A stretch of DNA of 40,936 nucleotides from Mesostigma viride (taxonomy: Eukaryota; Streptophyta; Mesostigmatophyceae; Mesostigmatales; Mesostigmataceae), in the NCBI GenBank assembly GCA_009746045.1, contig RPFO01000537.1:64001-104936 (forward strand). The letters run 5' to 3'. Numbering within the stretch: the stretch's first letter is position 1; every line of letters begins with the position of its first letter. Of this stretch, positions 10,832 through 20,487 are shown in pieces. Under the pieces are notes generated by a model. That model was given only the letters and a program-made list of their open reading frames with translations, ran no database searches and had not been told where the DNA came from. The position numbers were made by a program, and so were the translations under genes.

Positions 10832-11640
10832 ATGGCGAGACGCGCGATCCGCGAGTCGAAATATCTCATGATGCGCGCCCTCGCGTCGAACGCCGCCAGT
10901 CCGCGACGGCCCGTGCGACGCGGATCCGAATGGGCGACGGATTTTGTCATCGCCCGAAGGGACGCGGAGACGAGCCAGGTGCGAAAGGAGACGTTGCAAG
11001 GGCTCGCGGACGTCGGGTACAAACTCGTGAAAAACGCGATTTCGTTGGACCTGGTCCGCTCCCTTCTGGACTCCGCCGACCGGTTCGCGACAAGAAGGTC
11101 GGGATCTTTCAGCGGAAGTCGCGCGACGGCGCGTCCTCGGCCGGAGACCACAAGCGACACCAATACGAGATATCGCACGAGGTGTCCACCGGAGAGTTTG
11201 ACATCTGGAGGACGTGCCATTCCCTCGTGACGACCTTTTTCTCGTCCAAGTACCTCGTGGTGAACCCATGCTTTCTGTACTCGGACGCCGGGTGCGCGCA
11301 ACAGAGCGCCCACCGCGATTTCTTGTCGGACATCCACCGGTGGAGGTGCGATTTCCCCATCTCCGCACTCGTGGCGCTCGAGGACGACACGCGATTCGTG
11401 GCGTACGAGTCGATTTGTCGCGGAAACGGGATCAACGAGACGGCGGACGATCTGGAAGGAGACGTGACGCCGCGCGAGATCGTTTTGTCGCCGGGGAACA
11501 TGCTGATGTGGCACGGGAACCTGGTGCACGCCGGCGGCGCGTACCCGCTCCTCCCGAACCGGCGCCTGTTCTTCTCCGCCGTCGCGGTGGACGACGGACT
11601 CTCCATCCCCATGGATTACACCTTTCACGTGACGGTGTAA
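10832..11640 (+). CDS. 2-oxoglutarate/Fe(II)-dependent dioxygenase-like protein
   Basis: About 269 residues after joining frames near 11085 (SADRF continues as RDKKVGIFQRKSRDG). The C-terminal half shows a 2OG-Fe(II) oxygenase signature of the phytanoyl-CoA dioxygenase type: HRD in QQSAHRDFLSDIHRW (iron His and Asp), a later His in MLMWHGNLVHAGGAYPL and an Arg in NRRLFFSA expected to bind 2-oxoglutarate. These enzymes hydroxylate small molecules or proteins using oxygen and 2-oxoglutarate; the substrate cannot be told here. ATG 10832 is preferred over the in-frame GTG 27 bases upstream; TATAATTT at about 10795 fits a promoter. It sits among virion-type membrane proteins. Confidence 0.72.
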
Positions 11641-11694
11641 AAAACGAGCCGAAGTGCGGCGCTGAAAATGGAAAACCGGAGACTTACTATAGAC

Positions 11695-13031
11695 ATGGAC
11701 AGCGCATTGACCCTCGCGGGCGTCACGACGATGCTGGTATCCGCGGCCCTCCTGCTACTCTTGATGTCCCCCCCTCGCCCTGAAACGGCCACCGAGGACG
11801 ACGCCGGCCCGTCCGAAGCGGCCGCCGCACCCCCGACCCCCGACGCCCCGGAGACGACCGAGAGGTGCGGGAGCGACACCGCGTCCATGCTCACTCTCCT
11901 CGAGGACTCCCTGTGCGCGCAGAAGGGACAAGGGGGGCGCGTGGCGGAGATCGGGTGGTCGAAGACGCTCGCGTACGGCGTCGCGGTCGGCGTGGCGGAC
12001 TATTACAACCCCCTGGGCATCCTGAGCGTGGCGACGGGCAGTCTCTTCAAGCCCAACGCCGTTTCCAATTGGTTCGACCGAGTGGCGTCGGACGTGAACG
12101 CCACGTTCGGCGACGTGGCGATCGGGAAAAGAGGCCCGCTGCTCTCCCCGTTCCATTTGACGAAGATCGCGTTGAATTGCGAAAAACGGGGCAAGGCGTG
12201 CGAGAGGCTCGAGAAGTTGGACAAGGCGTGGCAGTACATCCCCGTCAACTTCGCGATGATGAAGACCGTGGGTCTCGTCCACAAACTGAACGACCGCGCT
12301 GGGAAGTTGAAGATCAAGGGCAAGAGCATCGCGCAGATGCAGCTGACGGCGGTGGCGGGCGTCGGCGCGTTCGCGACGGCGTACGTCACGGAACTGATCC
12401 AGATCGTCACGTTCAAGAAGGTGTCTCTGGTCCCTGTGGTGTCCATGTATCTGGCGGGCTTGCGCGCGGCGTTCGACGTCATCGACGACCTGTTCCCGTG
12501 GCTGAAGTTCGCGACGAAGGCGCTCGCGTGGCTCGAGAAGGGGTTCAACAAGGCCACGTGCAAAGTGGTGGCCCTGTTCGGCGCCAAACCGGACATGTGT
12601 AAGATCAACCGCCCGCCGTTTTGCAAGCGTATCACGACACGTTGGCGAAGGAGGCGGGACGACGGAAGAAGATCGCGGACGCGCCCGACGCCACCGTACA
12701 GCAGAAAGACGAGTATCACGAGTTCGAGCGGCTGCGATGGGTGGTGTACGATCGCATCAAAAAGTACTTCCAGACGAACGAAGACGCCGTCACGGTCTCG
12801 TTCATGTTCGACGTCGTCGCCAAACTGTCCCCTAACGAGAGCGAGGAGTTCTACCAGAAGATCGCGCACGACCCGCAGAACTGGGTCAAGGCGAACCCGA
12901 AGAACGAGGAGGCGTTCATGAAGTGGGCGATGGACGACGCGAGCATCAAGAGCTGGATCGAGAGACTGAAGACGGACGCCGAGAAGGCCGCGGAAGTGCC
13001 CATCGAGCAGAACACGACCTATCAGTTCTAA
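11695..13031 (+). CDS. N-anchored virion-type membrane protein with Cys pairs
   Basis: About 445 residues. An N-terminal hydrophobic anchor (ALTLAGVTTMLVSAALLLLLM) is followed by an acidic Pro/Ala linker and a long domain with scattered cysteines (ERCGSD, DSLCAQ, LNCEKRGKACERL, KATCK, PDMCK) and a further hydrophobic stretch near AVAGVGAFATAYVTELIQIV. The frame breaks at a T4 run near 12622 and continues as VLQAYHDTLAKEAGRRKK to end at ...EQNTTYQF. An upstream ATG at 11668 is in frame, but the TACTATAGAC element lies between the two, favouring 11695. The layout of an anchor plus a Cys-containing domain recalls entry-complex or virion envelope proteins of large DNA viruses, but no specific family is recognised. 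Its end overlaps the convergent gene by 4 bases. Confidence 0.7.
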
Positions 13032-13659
13032 TCGGTCTCGCTCCTAGCGGCGGGGGCGGGGGCGAGAGAGTAGGGATGCCGGATCTCGATACTGTCGTCG
13101 AAGGTCAATTCGATCCCGGTCGATAGACACACGTCGTGCGCGATGAGCACCTTCTCCAGGCAGCAGCCGGGGGTGGCGGAGGTCTGGAAAAGATGGAGCC
13201 GCTTGCGGTACTCGGGGAAGTATTTTCCGTACGACACGAGCTGGCCGACGCCCTCCATCCATCTCTGGAATCCCTTGACTTCCACGATCAACTTCTGCGA
13301 GGGACAGAATATGTCGATGAGCCCGGCGGGACATTTGAATTCGCGGATCCCACCGAGACGTTCCGCCAGGCTCTCCTGGATCATCGTTTCCGACAAGAAC
13401 GGACGCCGGTCCTCGTTCTTGGCGTCGCCACCGTCCCGGAGTTCGGCGGAACTGCGCAAGGCCTCTAGACACTTTCGAGTCACGAATATGACGCTCGTGG
13501 GACGACCTTTGCTGCCCCGCCTGACGGCGGTGCGGAAGTCGACCCCCTCTTGAAACTTTTCGCTAACGCGTCCTTAAGACGGGTCTTTCCCACCCGTCCG
13601 ATGTGCAGTTCTTTCATCATCTTATCCGTTACGGAAATAAACTCGTCCTCCTGTTCCAT
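13028..13659 (-). CDS. MSV199-like domain fused to PD-(D/E)XK nuclease-like domain
   Basis: About 210 residues after joining frames near 13553 (AKSFK continues as EGVDFRTAVRRGSKGRP). The N-terminal 75 residues (ISVTDKMMKELHIGRVGKTRLKDAL ... VIFVTRKCLEALRSS) fit the MSV199/BRO-N type DNA-binding domains of large DNA viruses. The C-terminal half has the nuclease-like pattern REFKCPAGLIDIF ... KLIVEVKGF: Asp in LIDIF and Glu-x-Lys in EVK, then QLVSYGKYFPEYRKRLHLF. This is the arrangement of PD-(D/E)XK endonucleases; catalytic residues appear intact. The role could be host DNA degradation, homing or regulation. A diverged copy of the nuclease domain lies at 23830-24249. AATAAA-type sequence lies just upstream of its start, belonging to a neighbouring 3-prime end or the promoter. 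Confidence 0.72.
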
Positions 13660-13727
13660 TATATTGCATCTTAATAAACATCATTTATTTGTACTTTGCG
13701 TAACCGAACATGGATGAAATGAATTTA

Positions 13728-14861
13728 TTAAAAGGTAAGACCCTTCCACCACACGGGGAACCGTTTGACAAACTCCTTCCTTTCCTCTTCCGTCGGGTAC
13801 CGTACGCGGGCCGAGTCTAACGCGGAGCGGGATCTGGCCATCGCCACCCATTCCGGACCCCCCCACGCCACGATCTCCGTCGCGTCACCGCCGTCGACCT
13901 CGATCGCGATGTCCCCCATGACGTGAAACCTCCCGGAAGGCACTTGGACGCACCCGGACGCGCCCACGATCGTGACGCTCGCGAACTCGCGGTCGCGCGC
14001 CGTGACGAGTCCGTTGTACACGTCACCCCCCTCGCCGTACACCGTGATCACGAGATGAGATCCCGATCCCCGCCGCGTCCTGGAGAGGACGTCGTGCGCG
14101 GCGTCGGCTTCGACGCAGAGACACGACCCCTCCACGACGGACATGTCGATGGCGTTCATGGGATCGATGTGACGCAGCAAGTCCGCGACGTCCACCCCCT
14201 TGCCCCAGTACACCGCCTTGGGCCCGCGCAAGAAGAGACGGTTCGAGTTGGCCATCATGAGGCCCTCGAAGGGTCGTTCGAACCAGTCCTGGTCGATTCT
14301 GCATCGGTTGATGGTATGACGGACAGCCAACCGGTCGGGAAACACGGCCAGCATGGCGCACGGATACGACACGAGCCATCGGCGCGCGTGGAGCAGGGCC
14401 AGGACGACGGCGTATTCGAAATAGTAGACACCCAAGCTCGGTATTTTGACAGACGCTGCGTCGAGGATGACGATGTCGATCCCCGGATGATGCTTCAGGA
14501 AGGCCGCGACGTGACGCCAATGCAGCTTGACGGTGCGGAGATCGAGGGGGTAATCGTGTTGGACGCTTCCTAAGTCGAGCCGCGCACCCCATCGCGTCAA
14601 CTCCGCGTTCGCGTCGTCCTTCACGGCGATCCGCACGGCGGACAGCTCCCGATCGACATCCCATCCCGGGAGAAGGGCATCGCGGATACTCTTCGGACAC
14701 GCGTACATCGTCTTTCGAAGGAGAGGCCACATCTCGGCCATGCAGGCTTGGGAGGAGATACTCCACATCGCGGCGTCGCCCGCGCCTTCGTCGACGACGA
14801 TCTGCATGATGTGACGACGGAGTTCGAGGGGGAGCTTGTCGAAATCCCCCAGTTCCGTCAT
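13728..14861 (-). CDS. F-box-like N-terminus, beta-rich hypothetical protein
   Basis: A 377-residue intact frame. Residues 5-25 (GDFDKLPLELRRHIMQIVVDEG) look like an F-box start (LPxEL..I). The rest is mixed, with several hydrophobic beta stretches and no repeats that I can assign; the C-terminal part carries Val/Gly-rich strands (SVTIVGASGCVQVPSGRFHVMGD). Giant viruses commonly encode F-box proteins that redirect host SCF ubiquitin ligases, so a host-interaction role is plausible. Its start lies 12 bases after the end of the gene at 14874-15918, on the same strand, which suggests joint transcription. The F-box call is weak: no search was possible. Confidence 0.6.
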   Translation of the reverse strand: MTELGDFDKLPLELRRHIMQIVVDEGAGDAAMWSISSQACMAEMWPLLRKTMYACPKSIRDALLPGWDVDRELSAVRIAVKDDANAELTRWGARLDLGSVQHDYPLDLRTVKLHWRHVAAFLKHHPGIDIVILDAASVKIPSLGVYYFEYAVVLALLHARRWLVSYPCAMLAVFPDRLAVRHTINRCRIDQDWFERPFEGLMMANSNRLFLRGPKAVYWGKGVDVADLLRHIDPMNAIDMSVVEGSCLCVEADAAHDVLSRTRRGSGSHLVITVYGEGGDVYNGLVTARDREFASVTIVGASGCVQVPSGRFHVMGDIAIEVDGGDATEIVAWGGPEWVAMARSRSALDSARVRYPTEEERKEFVKRFPVWWKGLTF

Positions 14862-14873
14862 GGTGGTGGCCGC

Positions 14874-15918
14874 TCACGAGGCGAGGAGAGAGAGGATGCG
14901 CTCGGTGGATGCGGGAGCCTCAAGGGCCGGCCTTATGAACTCCCCCATCGCCATCGACTGGTCCGGACCGACACCTTGATCCTTCATCATCTGTTCCAAC
15001 GACGCCGTGTCGGCATCGTCCATCATCGGACCGTCCGCTGCGGACGACATATCGAACGGATAGAACGTGATCTCGTCGAGTTTCGGATCGTTCAGATCCG
15101 TCCCCTGGTCCGGCACCCCGGCCGTCTTGGTGGTTCCCGGGACGATGCCGACGACCGGTAGCCCGAGTTCCTTCCGTATGCTGTTCTGCAACGCTTCGTA
15201 GTTGGCGTCACAGTTGACGCCCCGGAGCCGCTTCTGCTTACACAGGGTCATGTACGCCGACGTTTTGGCCTCCTCGCCTTCTAGAACCTTCTTCGCGGCG
15301 ACCCCGTCTTTCCAGTCTCGCACGAACTGCTCTCTCAGCTCCCGCTCGTGCTGGTTGAACGCGTCCACCTTCTCGAACTTCGCCATGTGTTGCGTCACTC
15401 GGAGACCGTTGATGATCCCCCTCATCTCGGACGCGCACGGCGGCGTCTGGCTCAGACAGGGGTGCGATCCGACCCCTTGGCCAAGATCTGTTCCGCGGTG
15501 GGCACAGGGTACCCCGTCGCGACCCGCAAGGACCAGTAATCGATCGCGTCGACGACGTTCTTGATCTCCTTCTTCTCCACGACTCCTTCGGCGATCCTCC
15601 CCATGACGTTGAGCACGCGTTCGCCGCACGGCACGGCGTCGTTGCATTCCGAGAGATGCATGCGCAGCGCGACCTCTTGCGGCGAAGGCATCTCCAACTT
15701 CCCGCTCTCCTTCGCCTTGGCCGAGACCTGATCGACCCAGAACCGCACCTGTTCGTCGTCCCCCGCCGGAGACGCGGCCGAGGAGGGGGGCGACGCGTCA
15801 GTTGACCCCGCGACGTCAGGCGACCCGCCGGACGATTTCCGCCATCTCGCAACGGCGTACGCGGTGGACGCGACGAGCGCCAACACGAACGCGAGCAGAA
15901 TCCCAGAGTCTTGTCCAT
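14874..15918 (-). CDS. N-anchored virion-type protein, two frameshifts
   Basis: About 348 residues. From ATG 15918 (MDK) the frame is lost within ten codons near 15905; the next frame encodes the anchor ILLAFVLALVASTAYAVARW. A soluble part follows with cysteines (SECNDAVPCGERVLNVMGRI), then another break near 15472, after which the protein continues through SHPCLSQTPPCASEMRGIINGLRVTQHM and an acidic Met/Asp-rich region to ...TERILSLLAS. One anchor plus Cys-containing domains again fits a virion membrane protein. A Ser/Ala/Pro linker follows the anchor, as in the 11695 protein. The family is not recognised. Confidence 0.65.
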
Positions 15919-15952
15919 TCTACTAAGCGTAGACGGAGAATTAAATCCTCCT

Positions 15953-17194
15953 TCAGACTTCCATTTCCACCCTGTGGACGTCGACGTCGGACGCCTTCTT
16001 TTTTCGCGTGCCCCTCTTCTTCTTCGTCGTGCCGTCGAGCTGCACGGTGCGGACGTCGTCGCTGTCCCCCATGACGCTGCCGTTGACGCTCTCGTCGTCG
16101 AACTTGCCGTCTAAGGTCTCGACGATGACGGCGGCCGCGGGACGGGTGGAGCTGAGCGTGTCCTCGACGATGCGGTCGAGCGACGTGAGCGGCGGCGCGT
16201 GCGCCCTCGCGCGGGCCCCGTCCATCATCCCTCCCATGTCGAATCCGGCCGCCATCGGACCCCTCATGACGTACGGCTCCTTCCCCCCGGCCGCGGGCGT
16301 GGCGGGGGCTCGAGCAGGCGGGGGGGGCGCGGAGGACCCCGGGTCCATGCTGTTCTTCATCATGACCTTGAGGAGGGACTTCATGAGCTCCGGGTCCTGC
16401 TTAGCGATCTCCGACATGGACGGGAGTCCCGCGCGCGTGAAACTCGCGGTCATATGGAACATGAGCGCCGAGCCGCCGACCATGAGGATGAGCTCGATCT
16501 CGGGCGCCATTGCCACCTTCCCGCGGTGCTTGTCGTACAGCCGCTCGAACACGTTGTCGTAGTCTCCGATGTTGGCCATGACGCTCTCGGACCACCCGTC
16601 GAGTTTCAGGCCGATGGGGTCGTACCGACTGTTGAGGAATTGGACGGCGCTCGTCCCGGCGACCAGGATCTGCCGCATCATGTTCACCGCGTTCCGACAC
16701 TCGGCGGCCCGCTCGATCTTCGAGTACTCGAACCGCATCTCGTCCAAATCGGACCGCATGTCGAACTGAGGGACCTCGAACCCCCTCTCCTTCAGCCTGT
16801 GCAGCCGATGCAGGAGGTCGGTCTTCTCCTTGAAGATCTCCTCGCGCGTCGGTTTGGGCGCCTCGGGGGCACGCGGAGGCGCGTCGTTTCCGACGCCCCC
16901 GTCGTCATCGTCAAAGTCCCCGTCCTCGCCCCCAAAATCGTCGAACGCGAACGAACCGTCGTCCTCGCCGCCCATCGCGTGCGGCGGAGGGGGCGGGGGC
17001 GCGAACGGGGACCGGGCCTTGCGCGGGTTCGCGAGCATCTCGAAGATCTCGTCGCCCCCGCCCCCGCCCCCGCCCCCGCCACTCGGATCGACGTGCCTGG
17101 CGCTCGACGGTTCGGGCCTGCGATGCCCTCCCTTGACGACCGGCATATCGTCTTCGTCTTCGACGATGTCGACCCCCATGAAACGCGCGGCCAT
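15953..17194 (-). CDS. DUF5767-like conserved giant-virus protein
   Basis: A 413-residue protein from ATG 17194. The N-terminal 125 residues are low complexity (G9 run, P7 run, acidic FDDFGGEDGDFDDDD). The middle domain (about residues 130-300) has the pattern EKTDLLHRLHRLKERGFEVPQFDMRSDLDEM, then FLNSRYDPIGLKLDGWSESV and IGDYDNVFERLYDKHRGK followed by GGSALMFHMTASF. This pattern matches my memory of DUF5767, a family of unknown function in marseille-, irido- and mimi-type viruses; it is the strongest sign that this is Nucleocytoviricota DNA. The C-terminus is basic (TTKKKRGTRKKK). An upstream in-frame extension to 17455 is rejected because it overlaps the divergent gene. Likely a structural or factory protein. 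Confidence 0.78.
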   Translation of the reverse strand: MAARFMGVDIVEDEDDMPVVKGGHRRPEPSSARHVDPSGGGGGGGGGDEIFEMLANPRKARSPFAPPPPPPHAMGGEDDGSFAFDDFGGEDGDFDDDDGGVGNDAPPRAPEAPKPTREEIFKEKTDLLHRLHRLKERGFEVPQFDMRSDLDEMRFEYSKIERAAECRNAVNMMRQILVAGTSAVQFLNSRYDPIGLKLDGWSESVMANIGDYDNVFERLYDKHRGKVAMAPEIELILMVGGSALMFHMTASFTRAGLPSMSEIAKQDPELMKSLLKVMMKNSMDPGSSAPPPPARAPATPAAGGKEPYVMRGPMAAGFDMGGMMDGARARAHAPPLTSLDRIVEDTLSSTRPAAAVIVETLDGKFDDESVNGSVMGDSDDVRTVQLDGTTKKKRGTRKKKASDVDVHRVEMEV

Positions 17195-17285
17195 GGATTC
17201 CGTATACGAACCCGCGCACATAACTTTGACTTCGTCTCGAACGCGCCTGCCAAAAAAACCGCCGCCTACTCGTATACGGCCGGAC
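17195..17285. promoter_or_regulatory. Divergent promoter with paired CGTATACG palindromes
   Basis: The 91 bases between the divergent genes at 17194 (minus) and 17286 (plus) hold CCGTATACGA at about 17201 and TCGTATACGG at about 17271, one near each ATG. CGTATACG is its own reverse complement. Placement suggests a paired, symmetric initiator or TATA-like element. Confidence 0.5.
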
Positions 17286-18053
17286 ATGATGAGCGAATTT
17301 TTGATAGGTCTCCTGGTCATCGCGTCGGCGGTGCTGATTTTCCACATCGCGAACAACCGCCACAACGTCTCGCCCGAATCGTCCCCGGACACGCCGGTTG
17401 TGTCCTCTGATGCGACAGATGCCCTCGGGGTCTTGGTGCCGCCGGCGCGTCCCACCCGCCCCCCGCACCGATCCGACGCGGAGGTCGCTGCGGACGAGTA
17501 TCACAACACGCGCCAGCGGAACGTTCTGATGGCGCAGTTGCAAGTCCTCGACGTGCCCCGCGAGATCCTCCTGTCGACCATCCTCGTGAAGCGGCCGGAC
17601 GAATTCGGGCGCCTGAAGGACGTGGACGAGATCTCCGAGGCCCAGTGCAAACTCCCCGAGTCGGAGGTGGCGCGCAGACTCCGAGGCAAGGTCAGTAAGA
17701 GCTACCGACTGGGCCCCTTCCACGTGGTGTTCGACGACACGGACTCGACCTTTTCGGTGTTGCAACTGATCCCGGAGAACGCGTACCCGAACCCGTCCAT
17801 CATCCCGATGCCGTCGATCAAGTACTCGTCCGTGCCCCGACAGACCTACTCCCGCGCGCACATCGACGCGCTCATGACCAACCTGCGACGACAGGCGTCG
17901 CCCACGGCCACGAACAAGGAATGCGTCGTATCGCGCGGCGATATCGGCCTGGCACTGTTCGAGTCGGTCGACGCGCGCGTGGTGGACAACAAGGTCCGCG
18001 GGACCGTGACGAAGCGGAAACTGTACGTGTTCCGGACAGGGGAAGGGTACTGA
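17286..18053 (+). CDS. N-anchored membrane protein, 255 aa
   Basis: An uninterrupted 255-residue frame from tandem ATGs (MMSEFLIG). Residues 4-22 are one hydrophobic anchor (EFLIGLLVIASAVLIFHIA), followed by a Ser/Pro/Asp linker and a soluble domain of about 190 residues with repeated beta/helix sections (YRLGPFHVVFDDTDSTFSVLQLIPENAYPNPS). No catalytic motif is recognised. The layout equals that of the other single-anchor proteins in this block. It is divergent from the DUF5767-like gene with a shared promoter region. Likely a virion or factory membrane protein, by context only. Confidence 0.75.
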   Translation: MMSEFLIGLLVIASAVLIFHIANNRHNVSPESSPDTPVVSSDATDALGVLVPPARPTRPPHRSDAEVAADEYHNTRQRNVLMAQLQVLDVPREILLSTILVKRPDEFGRLKDVDEISEAQCKLPESEVARRLRGKVSKSYRLGPFHVVFDDTDSTFSVLQLIPENAYPNPSIIPMPSIKYSSVPRQTYSRAHIDALMTNLRRQASPTATNKECVVSRGDIGLALFESVDARVVDNKVRGTVTKRKLYVFRTGEGY

Positions 18054-18095
18054 AACGGTCCTCCGTGATTTATTCTGCGCTTATCATTAACACAA

Positions 18096-18301
18096 ATGCC
18101 CGTACGAAAGCCCGCATCCGCGCCATCTAAGAAGCCGCGGGCCGCGAGGCCGCGCGTACTAGGACGAGGAAGAGTCACGTCGCGAGGGCGGGCGAGGTCG
18201 AGGGTGTGAGCGACGAAGAGGTCAATGCCGACCGCGAGGAGCCGGGGTTGAGTATCACCGAAGCGGTCGCGAAAGAGAAGACGCTGAAACGGGGCAAATA
18301 A
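18096..18301 (+). CDS. Small very basic protein, frameshifted
   Basis: From ATG 18096: 37 residues rich in Arg/Lys/Pro/Ala (VRKPASAPSKKPRAARPR), ending at an early TGA. A one-base break near 18205 would continue into an acidic-then-basic tail (SDEEVNADREEPGLSITEAV) ending ...LKRGK with TAA at 18299, followed by AATAAAGCC. The joined product is about 68 residues. The basic N-terminus suggests nucleic-acid binding or packaging, by composition only. It could also be a 37-residue peptide with a longer untranslated end. Confidence 0.45.
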
Positions 18302-18355
18302 AGCCTTCCGCGCCGAAACGGATGGCCCCCTCTTTCGGACGAGCAGCTCGCGATC

Positions 18356-19658
18356 ATGGACAAAAAAATATTGAAAGCGATGGAAAAAGCTGAAAAGGAG
18401 GCGGACAGGTGGGACCGAACCATGAAGAATGTACCAAAGAAACGTAGGAGCATTCACGCCGTGCCCACCCCTAGGGTGCATGTCAAACTGGAGGAACCTG
18501 CCGAGACATTTTACAACCCGGCAACGGGTCGCAACGAGCTCCCGAACAAGTGGGTCGAGTTCAACGAATTGAACGGAATCGATCTCAAGAACAAGATTTC
18601 AGGATGGTCGAAGGAAGAAACGGCGCGACGGTTTCGCGAGTTCTCGGAAAAGGTCGATAGGGGGAGATTGACCTCAACGAGTTGGTGCGCGCAAGGGGCG
18701 CCAATTGGAATCGACAGGTTGGGCCAGGAATGACGAAGGCCACGCAACAGGTACGCCCCCCCTTGGCGGTATGAGAGGGCGTTGGAACAAGGCCATTCGA
18801 GAGTTCGAGAATCTAACCGGACACAAGAGGGACGAGCTGGTGAAGGATGGCAAGTTACAACTCACGGAGAAGGACTTGAGGACGGCAGGGATGATCGTCA
18901 ACAAGAACTTCTTCAACAACTCGTTCCCGATGCACGAGGTCCTGTTGAGACTCGAAAATGAGGGCGAGGGGTATGCCAACGTTGGCTCAGCGTACGCGCT
19001 CGGAAAACACAAAATCGCCATCAACAAGGACGAATTCGAGAGAGGCGCAGTTGACAAAGACAGGTTTTTGATAGGAGAGGGAAGTCTGATCCGAAACGAC
19101 GCCCAGCAACTTTTGCAGACCCTAGCTCATGAGATGGTCCATTCTGCGAACGCGAGATGGGCCCCTGCGACCGACCTGAAATACGACTACCACGGCCCCG
19201 ATTTCCAACGCCACAATCGGCTGTTCAACGGACTCGACACCACTCACGACTACTTCGGCCACGTGATAGAAAAGAATAAGATTCCCTCTTTCGACGAAAC
19301 GGGAGATTTTTTGGAGGTGAAATTACCTCCTCGAGGCGCGTCTACCGATAAGTCTCGTATTACAACAGCACCTTGCCGTACACGCGAGCTGAACTCGAAC
19401 AAGGCAATCGCGAGGGGATCGAATAGGATTGGAGGAGATGCGAATCGCAGACCGAAGCAGGCCGCACGCATAGAGTCGGGGAGGAAGAAAAGGAAGTCGT
19501 CGTACTACCTGCCCTTGTTCGACCCCGAGGACGAAGACACGCGCGAGAAGAGACTCTACGCCATGGCCGAGGTTTTGGGTCACACGGAACACCCCGTACA
19601 AGACCCCATCTCGAAGATCCAACGCAAGAGGGCTCGTTCTTCTAAATCTCTCAAGTAA
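18356..19658 (+). CDS. SprT-like zinc metalloprotease, two frameshifts
   Basis: About 434 residues after joining three frames. The breaks are near 18661 (G run; KVDRG continues as GEIDLNELVRARG) and 18753 (C7 run; VRPP continues as LGGMRGRWNKAIREF). The middle contains LAHEMVHSANARW, an HExxH zinc site, followed about 20 residues later by YHGPDFQRHN, supplying the third zinc ligand. This is the SprT/Spartan-type arrangement, proteases that act on DNA-protein crosslinks or are used by viruses in replication. The N-terminus is a charged helical region; the C-terminus is basic (RIESGRKKRKSS) and suggests nuclear targeting or DNA binding. ATG 18356 is the first usable start. Confidence 0.75.
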
Positions 19659-19742
19659 GTGTGAAGACATGCCGCGGCCGTTAAAGGGCACAGGACACGG
19701 GCCCCTGTCTTCAGAACTGCCGGGGGGGTACTGACGCAAGTC

Positions 19743-20458
19743 ATGCCGCTGGTGGACCGCAAGAACATCAACAAGGCGTACCACGCCGCGCAGGACCGGT
19801 TGGACGACCCCGACATGATACTGCACGAATTGGAACTGCGGAGAATGATCGACGGCCATTGGAACCCGTACGACCGCGTGACGAACGCGTCCGGGGTATC
19901 GCGACCTCCGCCCGACGGTTCCGCGTGGGGTCACCGGTACTTTTACGACCAAGAGGCGGAAAGACTCGCGAGCGACACGTGGGACAAAGGGTGGCGATTC
20001 GCGCCCGAGTTCGTTCGCGGGTCGCGTCACGCGGCGATCGACGTGCACGAAAAGATGCGGGGAATAGCCGCGAAAAGGATGGACAAACGCGCTCTCATCG
20101 ACAACATGCATCTCATGTTGCCCACCCCCGACCGCTCCGCCGACCCTTCGGCGCCCGCGCACTCGTACGGCGCCGGACTCCTCGCCGTGGACCGCGCGAC
20201 GGCCGAGAACACGCGTCCCTACCAACGCCCCACCGGATGGGGCGCCCCCTCCCCCCGAACATGTGGGAGGGGGCGTCGGCAGCACCCGAATGGACCGGCC
20301 CGAGCGGGTGGGATGTCTACTACGGGGACGCCGCGACGAACGGGTGGGACGACGATCACAGTGTTGGACAGACAAAGCGGAGGCGAAAGAGAGCTACGCC
20401 CGCGCGCAAGAAGAAGACGACACCCGTATCTAGCAAACGTAAGAGACGGAATAAATAA
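19743..20458 (+). CDS. Basic-tailed hypothetical protein, frameshifted
   Basis: About 238 residues. The first frame runs from ATG 19743 (MPLVDRKNINKAYHAAQDRL) through aromatic- and Asp-rich sequence (GSAWGHRYFYDQEAERLASDTWDKGW). A break in a C-run near 20248 moves to the frame MWEGASAAPEWTGPSGWDVYYGD, which ends in a strongly basic tail (TKRRRKRATPARKKK ... KRKRRNK). The tail suggests nucleic-acid binding or nuclear localisation. The TAA at 20456 is followed by overlapping AATAAA signals. No family is recognised. Confidence 0.62.
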
Positions 20459-20487
20459 ATGCTTTATTGATCATCGACATCATCATT
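20453..20487. terminator. Bidirectional poly(A)-type signal between convergent genes
   Basis: AATAAATAAATGCTTTATTGATC gives AATAAA on the plus strand and, read on the minus strand, AATAAAGC. Thus both convergent genes (ending 20458 and 20488) have a polyadenylation-type hexamer within about 30 bases of their stops. Confidence 0.55.

Noticed and set aside
16199-17410. 403-residue plus-strand open frame
   Set aside because: Antisense of the DUF5767-like gene; composed of Arg/His/Val/Pro-rich shadow sequence.
19323-20375. 350-residue minus-strand open frame
   Set aside because: Opposite two plus-strand genes including the SprT-like protease; no motif and shadow composition.
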